In this document: positions 5,522 through 5,563 of the stretch, one piece after another
Layout: every line of letters begins with the position of its first letter
Position numbering within the stretch: the stretch's first letter is position 1
From: Desulfobacteraceae bacterium
GTDB lineage: Bacteria > Desulfobacterota > Desulfobacteria > Desulfobacterales > UBA11574
Direction of reading: 5' to 3'
Assembly (NCBI GenBank): GCA_002868985.1
Contig: PKTV01000126.1
Location: 1 to 5,563 of the forward strand
Length of the DNA stretch: 5,563 bases
Translations under genes and position numbers: made by a program
Notes under the pieces: model-generated
Databases searched by the model: none
Seen by the model: only the letters and a program-made list of their open reading frames with translations
What the model was told of the DNA's origin: nothing

Positions 5522-5563
5522 TATCGTAGAAAACGGTCTCGGTAACGAAATTGTTTTGCGAAA

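Noticed and set aside
5260..5529. 89-codon ORF, and an overlapping 66-codon ORF in another frame
   Set aside because: No ribosome binding site, low-complexity Pro/Arg-rich translation and two competing frames across inverted repeats. More likely repeat or RNA sequence, though a copy of this ORF may be annotated as hypothetical elsewhere.
1..5563. CRISPR array, tRNA, rRNA or a defence system
   Set aside because: No regularly spaced repeats, no cloverleaf or rRNA-like segment, and no nuclease, toxin or transposase motifs were seen.

Overview
The window most resembles an anaerobic deltaproteobacterium (Desulfobacterota, probably Desulfobacterales-like). This rests on the overall style of the PanC, alanine racemase and universal stress proteins, on an alr gene followed by a conserved hypothetical J-domain gene, and on moderate GC genes separated by AT-rich gaps that hold palindromic islands. 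The assignment is inference from protein appearance; no database search was possible.

Layout. Bases 1-182 are an AT-rich leader ending in a very strong Shine-Dalgarno sequence. A UspA-family universal stress protein follows (183-653, +). Bases 654-916 contain no convincing gene but do hold a GC-rich, hairpin-dense island with imperfect terminal inverted repeats (about 665-798). A pantothenate synthetase gene, panC (917-1795, +), is interrupted by an in-frame TAA at 1307-1309, and its ancestral start codon also appears lost (ATC at 950). Bases 1796-2083 are an AT-rich leader carrying a second MITE-like island (1877-1987) with perfect 9-bp inverted ends, plus palindromic boxes. Next come a full-length, apparently intact alanine racemase, alr (2084-3193, +), and, 51 bases downstream, a TTG-started protein with a C-terminal J domain (3245-4252, +), probably in the same transcript. 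Bases 4253-4396 separate convergent genes. A four-helix membrane protein of unknown function lies on the minus strand (4397-5143). Bases 5144-5563 hold no convincing gene but do hold consecutive hairpins (5314-5358) and possibly a third intergenic element.

Functionally this is a patchwork, not a pathway cluster. Alr supplies D-alanine for peptidoglycan. PanC would supply pantothenate for coenzyme A but looks inactivated, or is split, or carries a sequencing error. Usp is a stress or ATP-binding protein. The J-domain protein presumably recruits an Hsp70 (DnaK). No complete new defence or mobile system is visible. The most noteworthy signals are the broken panC and the two or three structured intergenic elements.
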